This document shows positions 41,008-49,042 of a stretch of DNA of 64,000 nt, piece after piece. The stretch's first letter is position 1; every line of letters starts with the position of its first letter. The notes beneath the pieces are model-generated. The model did no database searches and had not been told where the DNA came from. It saw only the letters and a program-made list of their open reading frames with translations. The translations under genes were made by a program, and so were the position numbers. The DNA is from Anaerobaca sp035448545 (GTDB lineage: Bacteria > Planctomycetota > Phycisphaerae > Sedimentisphaerales > Anaerobacaceae): positions 62,001 to 126,000 of the forward strand of contig DAOTJE010000002.1 in the NCBI GenBank assembly GCA_035448545.1. Direction: 5' to 3'.

Positions 41008-41403
41008 CTATCTTGCGCCACCGTCCGGGTGGTGCCGGCCGACATAGCGCACCGAGGACAATCCGTCCAAGTCGCTGTCCTGGGTCCACACGATCGCGTC
41101 GTAGGCCCGTGCGGTAGCCAGAATCAGACTGTCCGCCATGTGCAGTTTCATCTCCGCACTGATCTTCGCCGCCTCCATGGAAATGGGCGCCGTCACGTCA
41201 ACAACGGTGCCCTGCTGCATCAATGCCACCGCCTGCAGAGCGGCATGCTCGCCCCGCTGCTGAAACACACGCTTGAATACCTCGTAGAGGTTGATCGTGG
41301 ACACCAGCAGATGCGCGGTGTCCTCGACGGCCGGCGCGAAAAAGGGTGCGTTCGGACCTTCCGCAAAATACTCCAGCCACCCCGACGAGTCCACGAGATT
41401 CAT
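41008..41403 (-). CDS. PIN-domain toxin (VapC-like)
   Basis: 131 residues. PIN-domain acidic residues are seen in NLVDSSGWLEYF (first Asp), STINLYEVFK (Glu), MADSLILATA (Asp) and TQDSDLDGL (last Asp). It is a predicted Mg-dependent ribonuclease, usually cleaving tRNA or rRNA. The upstream antitoxin gene overlaps its start by 4 bases, the standard coupled order. Confidence 0.88.
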   Translation of the reverse strand: MNLVDSSGWLEYFAEGPNAPFFAPAVEDTAHLLVSTINLYEVFKRVFQQRGEHAALQAVALMQQGTVVDVTAPISMEAAKISAEMKLHMADSLILATARAYDAIVWTQDSDLDGLSSVRYVGRHHPDGGAR

Positions 41404-41606
41404 AGCCGATCCTTCTCTCGTCGGACGTCCGTCTTGATGCCCCGGAGGAATCCCCGCATCTCTTTGATTCTCCGGAGCGGGACGAATTCGAGACGGTCCG
41501 AAAACTGAAGGACCTGCAGCTTCTGTCCGGGCTGAATTCCCAGTCTCTCTCGTACGCTCTTGGGGATAACCACCTGGAACTTCGGTGATACCGTGACCGT
41601 AACCAT
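41400..41606 (-). CDS. AbrB/MazE-like antitoxin (VapB-like)
   Basis: 68 residues with the swapped-hairpin AbrB fold signature (TVTVSPKFQVVIPKSVRERLGIQPGQKLQVLQ). The C-terminal tail (FLRGIKTDVRREKDRL) probably wraps the PIN toxin. Such antitoxins repress their own promoter. The promoter at 41642-41670 and the A/T-rich leader just upstream are the expected operator zone. Confidence 0.9.
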   Translation of the reverse strand: MVTVTVSPKFQVVIPKSVRERLGIQPGQKLQVLQFSDRLEFVPLRRIKEMRGFLRGIKTDVRREKDRL

Positions 41607-41641
41607 AAGCTATTATCCTATTTGAATCCGCTTTACACTAA

Positions 41642-41670
41642 ACTATATCGATCATATTCTGGTATGTCAA
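41642..41670 (-). promoter_or_regulatory. Consensus promoter of the VapBC-like operon
   Basis: On the minus strand TTGACA (41665-41670) and TATAGT (41642-41647), spacer 17. About 35 bases separate it from the antitoxin start. The strongest sigma-70-like match in the window. Confidence 0.65.
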
Positions 41671-41698
41671 CGCGAAAACCCCCGAACCGGCCATTGCG

Positions 41699-41934
41699 GG
41701 TGCACTGCGTGTTTGTAGGTAGGTTCCTGGGGAGGCCAGGAAGGGGGCTGTCCTCTCGGAGAGCGTGGTGGATGTCATTTCGACGAAGGGCGAAGCCCGC
41801 ACGGAGAAATCTGGCCGAGGATAAGGCCATAGCCCGTTCGCAGCCAGATTCCTCCACTCCGCTGCGCTCCGGTCGGAATGACAAAGTCGACTGCGCCCCC
41901 CGTGCCGGTCTACCTACAAACATCAAGTGCACCC
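41699..41934. repeat. Nested inverted-repeat element (GTCATTTCGAC family, copy 1)
   Basis: Outer arms GTGCACTGCGTGTTTGTAGG (from 41700) and its near complement ending at 41934 (CTACAAACATCAAGTGCACC, slightly imperfect) enclose inner arms: GTCATTTCGAC (41773-41783) and GTCGGAATGAC (41872-41882). The whole can fold as one long hairpin of about 235 bases. The last codons and stop of the 41923-42480 gene lie in its right arm. Related inner hairpins occur at 48834-48949 and 51561-51669. Confidence 0.75.
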
Positions 41935-42480
41935 GGACATTTCCGGCTGAATCGGCGACGATGGATGCACAACCCCTTCTTTCTGGCCATTGCCCATGTG
42001 GCCTTCGATACACCATGCCAGGCAATCAAGCACCTCATAACACTCTGATGGCAGGCTCCAAAACGGATCCACATCGATAATGTGGTTGAGGCAGTTGATG
42101 CCGTAATGCCGATAAGGTCCCGGATGCTCCTCGTTGGCGATGGTGGCCTTCTGGATGTAATCCAAGAAGTGTGATTTGCTGTAGATACAGAAGTTCACCC
42201 CTTCGAATACCTCTGCATCATCCGCTACCGTGAAGCACTCGTCGCGAACAGAATACGCGATGTAGCTATCGAAGAAGATCTCGTAGGCGCAACAGTCGGC
42301 ATCTGAGATGATAGGCCGACTGCCCGGAAGAGGAATATCTCCCACCATGGCATCGGCCTCAGGCTCGCCGAGCTTAGCTTCCTCAATCACCAGGCACAAC
42401 GTGTTGTTGCCAGGTTCGCCGATTGTAGCCAGGTAGAGATACTCATGCTGATTGATTTGGTCTATGAGGCTCATTCTCAT
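41923..42480 (-). CDS. Uncharacterised acidic protein coupled to SUI1
   Basis: 185 residues from ATG 42480, which overlaps the upstream SUI1 stop as ATGA; a second ATG is at 42474. The sequence (SLIDQINQHEYLYLATIGEPGNNTLCLVIEEAKLG, ISDADCCAYEIFFDSYIAYSVRDECF, HYGINCLNHIIDVDPFWSLPSECYEVL) is acidic, soluble and matches no family I recognise; it resembles small immunity-like proteins. Its last five codons and stop fall in an inverted-repeat element, so the original C-terminus may have been replaced by the insertion. Confidence 0.6.
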   Translation of the reverse strand: MRMSLIDQINQHEYLYLATIGEPGNNTLCLVIEEAKLGEPEADAMVGDIPLPGSRPIISDADCCAYEIFFDSYIAYSVRDECFTVADDAEVFEGVNFCIYSKSHFLDYIQKATIANEEHPGPYRHYGINCLNHIIDVDPFWSLPSECYEVLDCLAWCIEGHMGNGQKEGVVHPSSPIQPEMSGCT

Positions 42481-42815
42481 CCACCTGTCCGCTTGACGGT
42501 ATACCCTTGTTTTCGGAGCTCCTCGACAAGGACGTCGCGATGATCGCCCTGGATCTCGATGACGCGGTCCCTGAGGGTCCCGCCGGCGCCGCACCTTCGT
42601 TTGAGCTGCCTGGCGAGATTGTGCAGCGCGTTTTCAGCGAGGGCAACTCCGCTGATCCGCGTCACGCCCTTGCCCTTGCGTCCCTTGGTCTGGCGGCTGA
42701 CGCGCACGATCCCATCGCCCGGCGGAATCGCCGCGGCCTGGGGCTGCCGACAGACGCACTCGCCCACCGGTTCGCCGCACGCAGGACACACCCGTCCCCG
42801 CGCCGTCGGATACAC
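42477..42815 (-). CDS. SUI1/YciH-type translation initiation factor homologue
   Basis: 112 residues from GTG 42815 with AAGGA 9 bases upstream. An N-terminal zinc-binding CPACGEPVGECVC precedes the SUI1 domain (RKGKGVTRISGVAL, CGAGGTLRDRVIEIQGDHRD, LRKQGYTVKR). YciH-like bacterial proteins resemble eIF1 and may improve start-codon discrimination; the role in bacteria is unclear. Followed by the coupled acidic protein. Confidence 0.9.
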   Translation of the reverse strand: MYPTARGRVCPACGEPVGECVCRQPQAAAIPPGDGIVRVSRQTKGRKGKGVTRISGVALAENALHNLARQLKRRCGAGGTLRDRVIEIQGDHRDVLVEELRKQGYTVKRTGG

Positions 42816-42875
42816 GATGCTGGTTCCTTATGCCATAGACACCCACACCCCTGAGGCCGCAAACCACGTGACAGG

Positions 42876-43100
42876 TCAGGCGTTCGTCCACTTGATCTGA
42901 AACTCGATCTCCTCGTCGCCGCCCTCGCGCTCGTGCTCGATGTTGAACTCCGCCCGAACGGGCACGTAGATCCGCTCGCCGGCGATCTGAATCGCGAACT
43001 TCTCGCCCTTCTCCAGCGCATCGGCCAGCCGGCGCAGCTTCGCCACGAACTCGCCTGTAGAATACACCTTCTCCACATCCCGATTCGATTTGCCTGCCAT
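42876..43100 (-). CDS. Amphi-Trp domain protein
   Basis: 74 residues from ATG 43100 with a GAGGAG box. It fits the amphi-Trp family: KVYSTGEFVAKLRRLADALEKGEKFAIQIAGERIYVP followed by VRAEFNIEHEREGGDEEIEFQIKW. The conserved C-terminal strand ends with a Trp. Function unknown; the family is common beside metabolic and stress genes in diverse bacteria and archaea. It lies 60 bases upstream of SUI1 on the same strand. Confidence 0.8.
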   Translation of the reverse strand: MAGKSNRDVEKVYSTGEFVAKLRRLADALEKGEKFAIQIAGERIYVPVRAEFNIEHEREGGDEEIEFQIKWTNA

Positions 43101-43192
43101 ATGTGATGCTCCTCGATGAAGATAAGCTCCCAAATCCCGCCGCTCAGGCGACACGGCTTACGAGCTTGGGTGCAATCTCGTCTGGACGCGCG

Positions 43193-44644
43193 TCACACCT
43201 CAAGATACACCCCGCCTCGTGCAAGGGCGTCGCGGAGCGCGCCGTAGGGCAAATCGCGGGCGTCGCAGTGGCGGGCCGCACAGAGTGCCGCCGCGGTGCC
43301 GGCGCCCTGGCCCTGGCCCATGCAGCAGACGGTGTTGCGCGTGGACATGTGGGCCTCGTGGCCCGACGTGATCATCATGCCGCAGGCGTAGAGGTTCTCG
43401 ACGCCCTTGACGCACAGGGCCCGGTACGGGACACCGTACGTGCCACCGTCTTTGATCTGAAGGCGCGGGGCGCTGTCGTGGAAGCCATAGACCATGATCT
43501 CGTCGTCGAAATGCCGGCCTTCGAGCACGTCGGGCAGTGTGATGTCGTAGTCGCACTCGATGCACCGGCCCCGCCGGATGCACAGCTTCGGGCTCGTGCG
43601 CGCCATGAAGGCCTTCTCGCACCCGGGCACGTGTTTGCGGAACAGCTCGACCGCCTGCGCCATCCGCCGCCGGATCTCCAGCTCGGCCTTGGCCACCGCG
43701 TCGCGATCGGTCGGGCTGACCGGCAGCTTGAGATTGCACTTGATGAACATCAGATAGTTGTCGTGCACGGTCGTGGTAATCATGGCCATGCCGATGGCGC
43801 GAGCGGCCCGGGCCAGCTCCGGCAAGTTCACCCATTCGGCGCCCGCGCGGACGATCTGGTCCGCCTTGCCGCTGCGCATCCCCCTGGCCAGTTGGCCGCT
43901 GAGCTTGTTGGCCTCGATGAACGCATGGTACTTGTCGATGTCGACGTTCCCGATGCCCACGCTGTTGCACACGGGATAGTCGTTGGGCTCGGTGTACTTG
44001 GCGCCCGCGTAAGCCGCCAGATCGCCGTAGGCGGTGCAGTCGATGAACGACTGGGCGTAGAACGCCTCGCGGCCCGCGCGGCTCTCGACGATCGCGCCGC
44101 GAACCCGCGAGCCATCCATGATGGCGCCGACCAGCAGCGTGTTGACGAAGACGTGGACGCCCGCTTCGACCAGCATCTCGAACGTGACGAGCTTGTACAG
44201 CTCGGTGTCGATCGCGGTACAGACCGAATCGTAGTCGTAGGCGGTGAGCATCTCGGCGTGGCCCGAGCAGCCGCCCACCTTCATGAGCCTCTCGACGATC
44301 TCCTGCGGGATGCCGCGAACGACCTGCCGTTTCTCGACACCGAACGCCTTCCAGAGGTTGAAGAAACTGTGCAGCGCCGTGCCGCCTTCGGTGACGGTCC
44401 CACCGGGATAACCCTTGACCTCAATCAGAGCGGTGTTCGCCCCCTGCCGTGCGGCCGCAATCGCCGCGACCACGCCGCCCGTACCCGCTCCGGCCACCAC
44501 CACGTCAAACCGGCGAATCGGCAGTCGCCGGGCCGGCTCGTCGCAGTAGTCTCCACTGTCCCCCGTCACCCGCGCTGTGTCCAGCGCCAGGGGCGCGCCT
44601 GCGCCGGCCAGCAGCATCCGCTTCGAGAACTCCCGTCGATCCAT
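43193..44644 (-). CDS. Tat-exported FAD-dependent oxidoreductase
   Basis: 483 residues from ATG 44644 with AAGGAG 8 bases upstream. The start MDRREFSKRMLLAGAGAPLAL is a short Tat-type signal. The FAD-binding Rossmann motif is FDVVVAGAGTGGVVAAIAAARQGANTALIE, followed by GYPGGTVTEGG, the FAD-dependent oxidoreductase family seen in sugar-use clusters of planctomycetes. The C-terminal GVENLYACGMMITSGHEA and RNTVCCMGQGQGAGTAAAL complete the fold. A cysteine-rich insertion (KLCIRRGRCIECDYDITL) may hold a metal centre. Substrate unknown. Confidence 0.85.
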   Translation of the reverse strand: MDRREFSKRMLLAGAGAPLALDTARVTGDSGDYCDEPARRLPIRRFDVVVAGAGTGGVVAAIAAARQGANTALIEVKGYPGGTVTEGGTALHSFFNLWKAFGVEKRQVVRGIPQEIVERLMKVGGCSGHAEMLTAYDYDSVCTAIDTELYKLVTFEMLVEAGVHVFVNTLLVGAIMDGSRVRGAIVESRAGREAFYAQSFIDCTAYGDLAAYAGAKYTEPNDYPVCNSVGIGNVDIDKYHAFIEANKLSGQLARGMRSGKADQIVRAGAEWVNLPELARAARAIGMAMITTTVHDNYLMFIKCNLKLPVSPTDRDAVAKAELEIRRRMAQAVELFRKHVPGCEKAFMARTSPKLCIRRGRCIECDYDITLPDVLEGRHFDDEIMVYGFHDSAPRLQIKDGGTYGVPYRALCVKGVENLYACGMMITSGHEAHMSTRNTVCCMGQGQGAGTAAALCAARHCDARDLPYGALRDALARGGVYLEV

Positions 44645-44843
44645 GCCCATTCTCCTTTCCGTCAGATGGCCCCGGCGCCCGTCGATGGACTGCCGCTTCC
44701 ACTCCTGCCATCAGCAGCCCAGAGGTTCACCATCGCTCCCATTGTTGTGGCGATCTTACGGCGAGGCAAGGTATTTTCCGGCCGCTGCGACACGATGGTG
44801 ATCTGCCGGCCCCCCAGGTCCACAGCCCCTCTGCTCTGTCCAC

Positions 44844-45179
44844 TCAGTAGAGGCAGGCGTCGAGGATGGAGAGGACCTCGTCGAGGACCGCCGCCGGGGC
44901 CTTGGCGATGCGTTTGACGTGGCGTGCTCGAAAGTCGATGGACTTGATCTGCTCGGCCATGACGAAGCCGGTCACTTTGGCCGACTCGCCGATTCGCACG
45001 TGGAAGGGAAAACTCCGATCGGTACTCGTGATGGGGCAGACGATCGCCAGCCCGGTATGCTTATTGAAAAGGTAGTGGCTGATGACGAGCGCCGGTCGGC
45101 GACCCTTCTGCTCGTGGCCCGACTGCGGGTCGAAGGTCACCGCGACAAAGTCGCCTCGGCGCGGAACATAGGCAGCCAT
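44844..45179 (-). CDS. MazF/PemK-type mRNA interferase toxin
   Basis: 111 residues with the PemK fold: VPRRGDFVAVTFDPQSGHEQKGRRPALVIS and ITSTDRSFPFHV, then TGFVMAEQIKSIDFRARH. The catalytic Arg (GRRPALV) and Thr (TSTDR) regions are intact. It cleaves RNA at short motifs. The antitoxin gene abuts it directly at its 5' side. Confidence 0.93.
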   Translation of the reverse strand: MAAYVPRRGDFVAVTFDPQSGHEQKGRRPALVISHYLFNKHTGLAIVCPITSTDRSFPFHVRIGESAKVTGFVMAEQIKSIDFRARHVKRIAKAPAAVLDEVLSILDACLY

Positions 45180-45428
45180 CTACCAGACCTCTCTGCCAAC
45201 CGGAGCACCCCAGTCAATTTCGCGTGTATCATGCCCCTTCGGGATTCGTCTGACCAAATCTGCCAGGCGGTGTTTGCCGCGTACCCGTTTCAGAGGGGCT
45301 ACCACGATCACGCCGTCCTGAACAGCAACCTCCACCGGATCGCCCACGGATATCTGCACGTCATCCAGCAGTTGCTTGCTCAGCCGCAGCCCCTGACTGT
45401 TGCCCCATTTCTGCACTCTGGCGACCAT
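45180..45428 (-). CDS. MazE-type antitoxin
   Basis: 82 residues from ATG 45428, GGGAGGA box 8 bases upstream. AbrB/MazE core: MVARVQKWGNSQGLRLSKQLLDDVQISVGDPVEV. It binds MazF and its own promoter. Its stop is immediately followed by the toxin start. Confidence 0.92.
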   Translation of the reverse strand: MVARVQKWGNSQGLRLSKQLLDDVQISVGDPVEVAVQDGVIVVAPLKRVRGKHRLADLVRRIPKGHDTREIDWGAPVGREVW

Positions 45429-45453
45429 AACCGATCCTCCCATGGATATACAT

Positions 45454-45482
45454 AGTATAGCCATCCTTCGGCGGGGCGTCAA
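45454..45482 (-). promoter_or_regulatory. Consensus promoter of the MazEF-like operon
   Basis: On the minus strand TTGACG (45477-45482), spacer 17, TATACT (45454-45459). It lies 26 bases before the antitoxin start and overlaps the 3' end of the decayed beta-lactamase-type gene. Confidence 0.6.
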
Positions 45483-45994
45483 GCGACTTCCACGGCGCAA
45501 CCGGCCGATCCGGTCTCAGTTGTCACTGAGAAAGCGGCGTAGACCAGGGGCTTGAGCGTGGCGGGGATCGCCTGCGAGTACGGCATGTACTGTGTCAGGA
45601 GCATCACGATGGACTCGTCGTCCGGCGAAATGCCGAAGAAGGTGCTGGGGGCGTCGGACCAGCCGTACTCGCGCGCCGTCGAGACCAACCCGCCCCCGCC
45701 CGACAGGAACGCACGCGGTTCGAGAAACGCGCAGCTCCCCAGTTCGTTCGTCGGCTCCAGTCCGCCGTTCGAGGCGCGACCATAGCACCCGGCGAAGCGC
45801 TCGTGTTTGTCCTTCGGGACATAGAAGCCGGTGTCCCTCATGTCGAGGGGTTCGAAGATGTTCTCGGCGAAGAAGACGTCCAACGTCCGGCCCGAAACCC
45901 GCTCGATGACGTGGCCCAGCACGTCCGTTTGAGACTCATCGTCACTCTCCAAGAATCGGCAGGGAACCAAACGCGCCAACCACACGAGGACCAT
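45479..45994 (-). pseudogene. Decayed serine hydrolase (class C beta-lactamase type)
   Basis: Frame with clear family text, TDVLGHVIERVSGRTLDVFFAENIFEPLDMRDTGFYVP and FLSGGGGLVSTAREY, followed directly by GWSDAPSTFFGISPDDESIVMLLTQYMP. The N-terminal third, which should carry the catalytic SxxK, is absent. The segment usually found between STAREY and the GWSDAP region is also missing, so the gene has lost two parts. The remnant cannot be an active beta-lactamase or carboxypeptidase. Confidence 0.75.
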
Positions 45995-46055
45995 CGAGGG
46001 CGTATTGTCGGCGCCTGCCGCATCCCACGCAAGCGAATTCCCCGAGCTTCTCGCT

Positions 46056-47030
46056 TCAGCGGACGGAGAGAATCTGTTCGAGCGTCTGTGTGCGCTGGGG
46101 CGCTGACGACACAGGTGTCGCGGGAGGCTCCGGCCGTGCTGCCCGCCGGGCGGCAGGGCGCACCGGCTCGCGCGGGATGAATTCGGCGACGAACCTCTTC
46201 GTGTGGTAGATGGTGATCAGTTTCTCGATCGCCAGGAGCAGGCCGAACATCACGAATACGGGCCGCGCCTCCGGATTGCCGAGGACGGAGCCGACCAGGG
46301 CGACCAGTGTGATCAGCAGCAGGTACGATTCCGCCAGCGCGTCGAGCACTCCCAGCAACCAGCGCCGCACATAGAAGTAACCGCCACCGGGAAACAGCAG
46401 GGAATACTTCACGGCTTCGGTTTCGGTCTTGAACGCCAGCCCGCAACCGGAACAGGCGGCCGTCCGCGGCGTCAGCACCTTTCCGCAGCCCGGACACAGA
46501 TGGCTCCGCTCGGGACGGTCGCTCGGCTCGGCCGACTCGGGGGAGGTGATGTTGAGACGTTGGATGATCGCCCGATCTGGGCCGGGAATCCCGAAGAAGC
46601 TCTCCGTCTTGCCGGTCAGGTACTCGGCTCGCAATACCGAGCCTTTGACAAACAGCTTGCGGCAATCCCGGTACGGGATCTGCGCGATCGAGCCGCGATA
46701 CTCATATTGCGCGGTGGTCGGAATGTGGAAGATGCGACGGTCCGTGAAAACGAATAAGGCACGCTTGATCGTCAGGATCAGCAGGTGGCCGATCGTGAGC
46801 TGCTCGAGAGTCGAGAACGGCGAACAGCCCGTCGTCACGAACACGATGGTTTCGCCCTCTTCGAGGAACGGTGTGAGGAAGCCGAGTTTCTGTAGCAGTT
46901 TTGTGCGTCTCTTCTCGATCCGGGGATTGTGGTTGCCCTTCTTGTCAACAAAGAGAAAATCCGTGTTGACGGGCAATCCGGATATCGGACGTTCCGGCGG
47001 AACGACCCGGGGCGTTTCCTCTCTGTGCAT
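46056..47030 (-). CDS. Membrane protein with zinc ribbon and PH-like domain, unknown function
   Basis: 324 residues. Residues 40-170 read like a bacterial PH-like domain (LEQLTIGHLLILTIKRALFVFTDRRIFHIPT, IAQIPYRDCRKLFVKGSVLRAEYLTGK). A zinc ribbon follows (LCPGCGKVLTPRTAACSGCGLAF, two CxxC knuckles), then two transmembrane helices (LLLITLVALVGSVLG and VFVMFGLLLAIEKL). The C-terminus is Pro/Arg-rich. This combination is seen in uncharacterised planctomycete proteins; no enzymatic motif is present. Confidence 0.7.
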   Translation of the reverse strand: MHREETPRVVPPERPISGLPVNTDFLFVDKKGNHNPRIEKRRTKLLQKLGFLTPFLEEGETIVFVTTGCSPFSTLEQLTIGHLLILTIKRALFVFTDRRIFHIPTTAQYEYRGSIAQIPYRDCRKLFVKGSVLRAEYLTGKTESFFGIPGPDRAIIQRLNITSPESAEPSDRPERSHLCPGCGKVLTPRTAACSGCGLAFKTETEAVKYSLLFPGGGYFYVRRWLLGVLDALAESYLLLITLVALVGSVLGNPEARPVFVMFGLLLAIEKLITIYHTKRFVAEFIPREPVRPAARRAARPEPPATPVSSAPQRTQTLEQILSVR

Positions 47031-47162
47031 GGTCGTGGCTCTCCAAAATCGCTCAAAAACAGCACACCCATTTATCGGCCAATCCGGGTCGTCGCTTGAC
47101 GCGGAACTCGGAGAGCGTTTCGGAGAATCGGGCGGGAGGCCGGGAAATGCGCGTGACGCCGA

Positions 47163-47780
47163 TCAGCGGATCGGCAACAGGACGAAGATCACGACGTCCC
47201 AGACCGCGTGACTGATCAGCGAGGGCCAGACGGAGCGGAATCGCCAGAACATCACGCCCCAGAACACGCCGCACAGGCCCGCCGCCGCCAGCAGCATGAG
47301 ATTAAACGACCAGATGTGTACGAGCGTGTAGATCGCGGCCGTCACGATCAGGCCCGCGAACGGGCCGAAGCGCTGCCCGCAGCGGCGCTGGATGTACCCG
47401 CGCCAGAAGATCTCCTCCGCCGGACCGACCCAGGCCAGCAGCAGCACGCCGATCAGCCACAGGTCCGCCTGACTCCGCGTGCGGTAGACCGAAGCGACCT
47501 GGTCCGAGGCAAAGGGCAGGATCGCCGCCGCGATCTTATGGCCCACGAAAAACATCAGATAGAGCACCAGCGCAGAGACCAGGCCCACGGGGACATGCCA
47601 CCAGCGGAATGCGAAGACCTCGGCCAGCGAATGGCGGTTGAGCCACAAGCCCGTCAGCGCCAGCACGCCGCAAGAGAGCGCCATCGCGGGCCAGAACGGA
47701 ACCGCATCGCGCGTCCACGGCGAGAACATCACGAACCAAAGCCCCGCCGCCAGCGCGCTGAGTGTCCAGACGGCCCCCAT
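47163..47780 (-). CDS. CPBP family intramembrane metalloprotease (CAAX-type)
   Basis: 205 residues from ATG 47780, sharing one base with the prenyltransferase stop (TGATG). Six or so membrane segments. The three signature motifs are intact: AEEIFWRGYIQRR (EExxxR), LVHIWSFN (first His region) and SHAVWDVV (HxxxD/N). Eukaryotic relatives process prenylated proteins; bacterial ones mature bacteriocins or act in immunity. Translational coupling with a UbiA-type enzyme is suggestive but not proof of a shared pathway. Confidence 0.87.
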   Translation of the reverse strand: MGAVWTLSALAAGLWFVMFSPWTRDAVPFWPAMALSCGVLALTGLWLNRHSLAEVFAFRWWHVPVGLVSALVLYLMFFVGHKIAAAILPFASDQVASVYRTRSQADLWLIGVLLLAWVGPAEEIFWRGYIQRRCGQRFGPFAGLIVTAAIYTLVHIWSFNLMLLAAAGLCGVFWGVMFWRFRSVWPSLISHAVWDVVIFVLLPIR

Positions 47781-48703
47781 CAGAGCAACGCTCCGAGCAG
47801 AATCGCCAGCGCAAACAGCAGCCCGAACGCCAGGTGCAACTGCGCGGTCTGCACGTCGAGCGTCGCGATGGTCTGGGGCTGCTGCGGCTGACTGCAAACC
47901 ACGCGCCGGACGTTCCGCACCGCCAGCGGCGCCGTCAGGAACACCAGCAGACCCCACGGGCCGACCAGCCCGCCGGCGATCATTCCGAGCACCGCAACGT
48001 ACGCCCCGCCGACCAGCGCGTAGTATTCGAAGCGCGCGCGATCGTGACCCAACAGATTCGCGACCGTGCGCACGTGCGCATCGCGATCGTGCCCGATGTC
48101 ACGCATGTTGTTGGCGTGGAGGATGGCGGCGACGAGACAGCCGACCGGAAGACTCGCGATCAGGACCGCGTGACTGTACGAGCCGGTCAGCACGAAGTAC
48201 GATCCGATGACCATCAGCGGGCCCATCATGACGAACACCAGGGCATCGCCCAGCGCGAGGTACTTGCAGCCGACGGGCCGGGCAGTGTAAAAGACGCCGC
48301 TCAGCAGGCCGATCACACCCAGCGCCAGGATAGGCCAGCCGCGCAGTGCGATGAACAACAGGCCGATACCACAGGCGGCCGCAAAGAGCACGAAGCCGCC
48401 AACGAGAACCTGCGCCGGGGTGAGCAATCCGTTGACCAGGACGCGACTGCCGCCGTAGCTGTCGTCGGTGTCCACACCCTTGACATAGTCGGAGTAGTCG
48501 CTGACCAGATTCGTCGCGGCGTGCATCAGAACCGACGCGACCGCCACGAACGGAAACAGCCACCACGCCACCGGCCCGTCGAAACGCGCCGCCAGCGCCG
48601 CCCCGACCACGACCGGGACGACCGACGCCGGAAACGAAAACGTCCGCACCGCCTGCAACCAGACGGCCCACGTGCCCCTGCGCCCTGCCACAACGTCCAC
48701 CAT
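47780..48703 (-). CDS. UbiA-family prenyltransferase, MenA-like
   Basis: 307 residues from ATG 48703 (GGAG 7 bases upstream); TTG 48715 and ATG 48709 also possible. Nine predicted membrane segments. First acidic motif NLVSDYSDYVKGVDTDD and second NNMRDIGHDRDAH match the MenA subfamily (1,4-dihydroxy-2-naphthoate octaprenyltransferase). It would make menaquinone for anaerobic respiration. Other men genes are not in the window, so related aromatic prenylation remains possible. Confidence 0.85.
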   Translation of the reverse strand: MVDVVAGRRGTWAVWLQAVRTFSFPASVVPVVVGAALAARFDGPVAWWLFPFVAVASVLMHAATNLVSDYSDYVKGVDTDDSYGGSRVLVNGLLTPAQVLVGGFVLFAAACGIGLLFIALRGWPILALGVIGLLSGVFYTARPVGCKYLALGDALVFVMMGPLMVIGSYFVLTGSYSHAVLIASLPVGCLVAAILHANNMRDIGHDRDAHVRTVANLLGHDRARFEYYALVGGAYVAVLGMIAGGLVGPWGLLVFLTAPLAVRNVRRVVCSQPQQPQTIATLDVQTAQLHLAFGLLFALAILLGALL

Positions 48704-49042
48704 GCTCATCTCCAAAGGACCTTAACGTTCGAGACGTCCACTACGATACCGACCCGCTTCGGTTCGGGCAACCGTCGATTGGACGCGATTACGCGTTTCG
48801 AGGCGAGATGCGGAAAAGGCCCGCGACCCTTATGTCACCCCGAGCGCAACGAAGTGCAGGTGAGGGGTCTGGCCATCGAGAACACCCTTCCGGTCCGTAG
48901 CCGGATTTCTCCGCTGCGCCTGCCTTCGGCAGGCTCCGGTCGAAATGACAAGACCGCCATCGGAGGCGTTCGCAGAGCTGAATGATGATTCGCGCCTGCC
49001 TGCAGACACGGACTGTCCAGGGGCAATCAGAAACCGGGGCGG
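48704..49042. repeat. Intergenic gap with GTCATTTCGAC-family hairpin, copy 2
   Basis: No gene is seen. From 48834 to 48949 lies a hairpin element: GTCACCCCGAGCGCAACGAA on one side and GGTCGAAATGAC on the other, with GGATTTCTCCGCTGCGCC before it. It is clearly related to the elements at 41773-41882 and 51561-51669, though arms have diverged. Confidence 0.7.

Noticed and set aside
44651..44843. Possible small gene between the FAD oxidoreductase and MazF-like genes
   Set aside because: Frames here lack ribosome sites and run into neighbouring genes; nothing supported.
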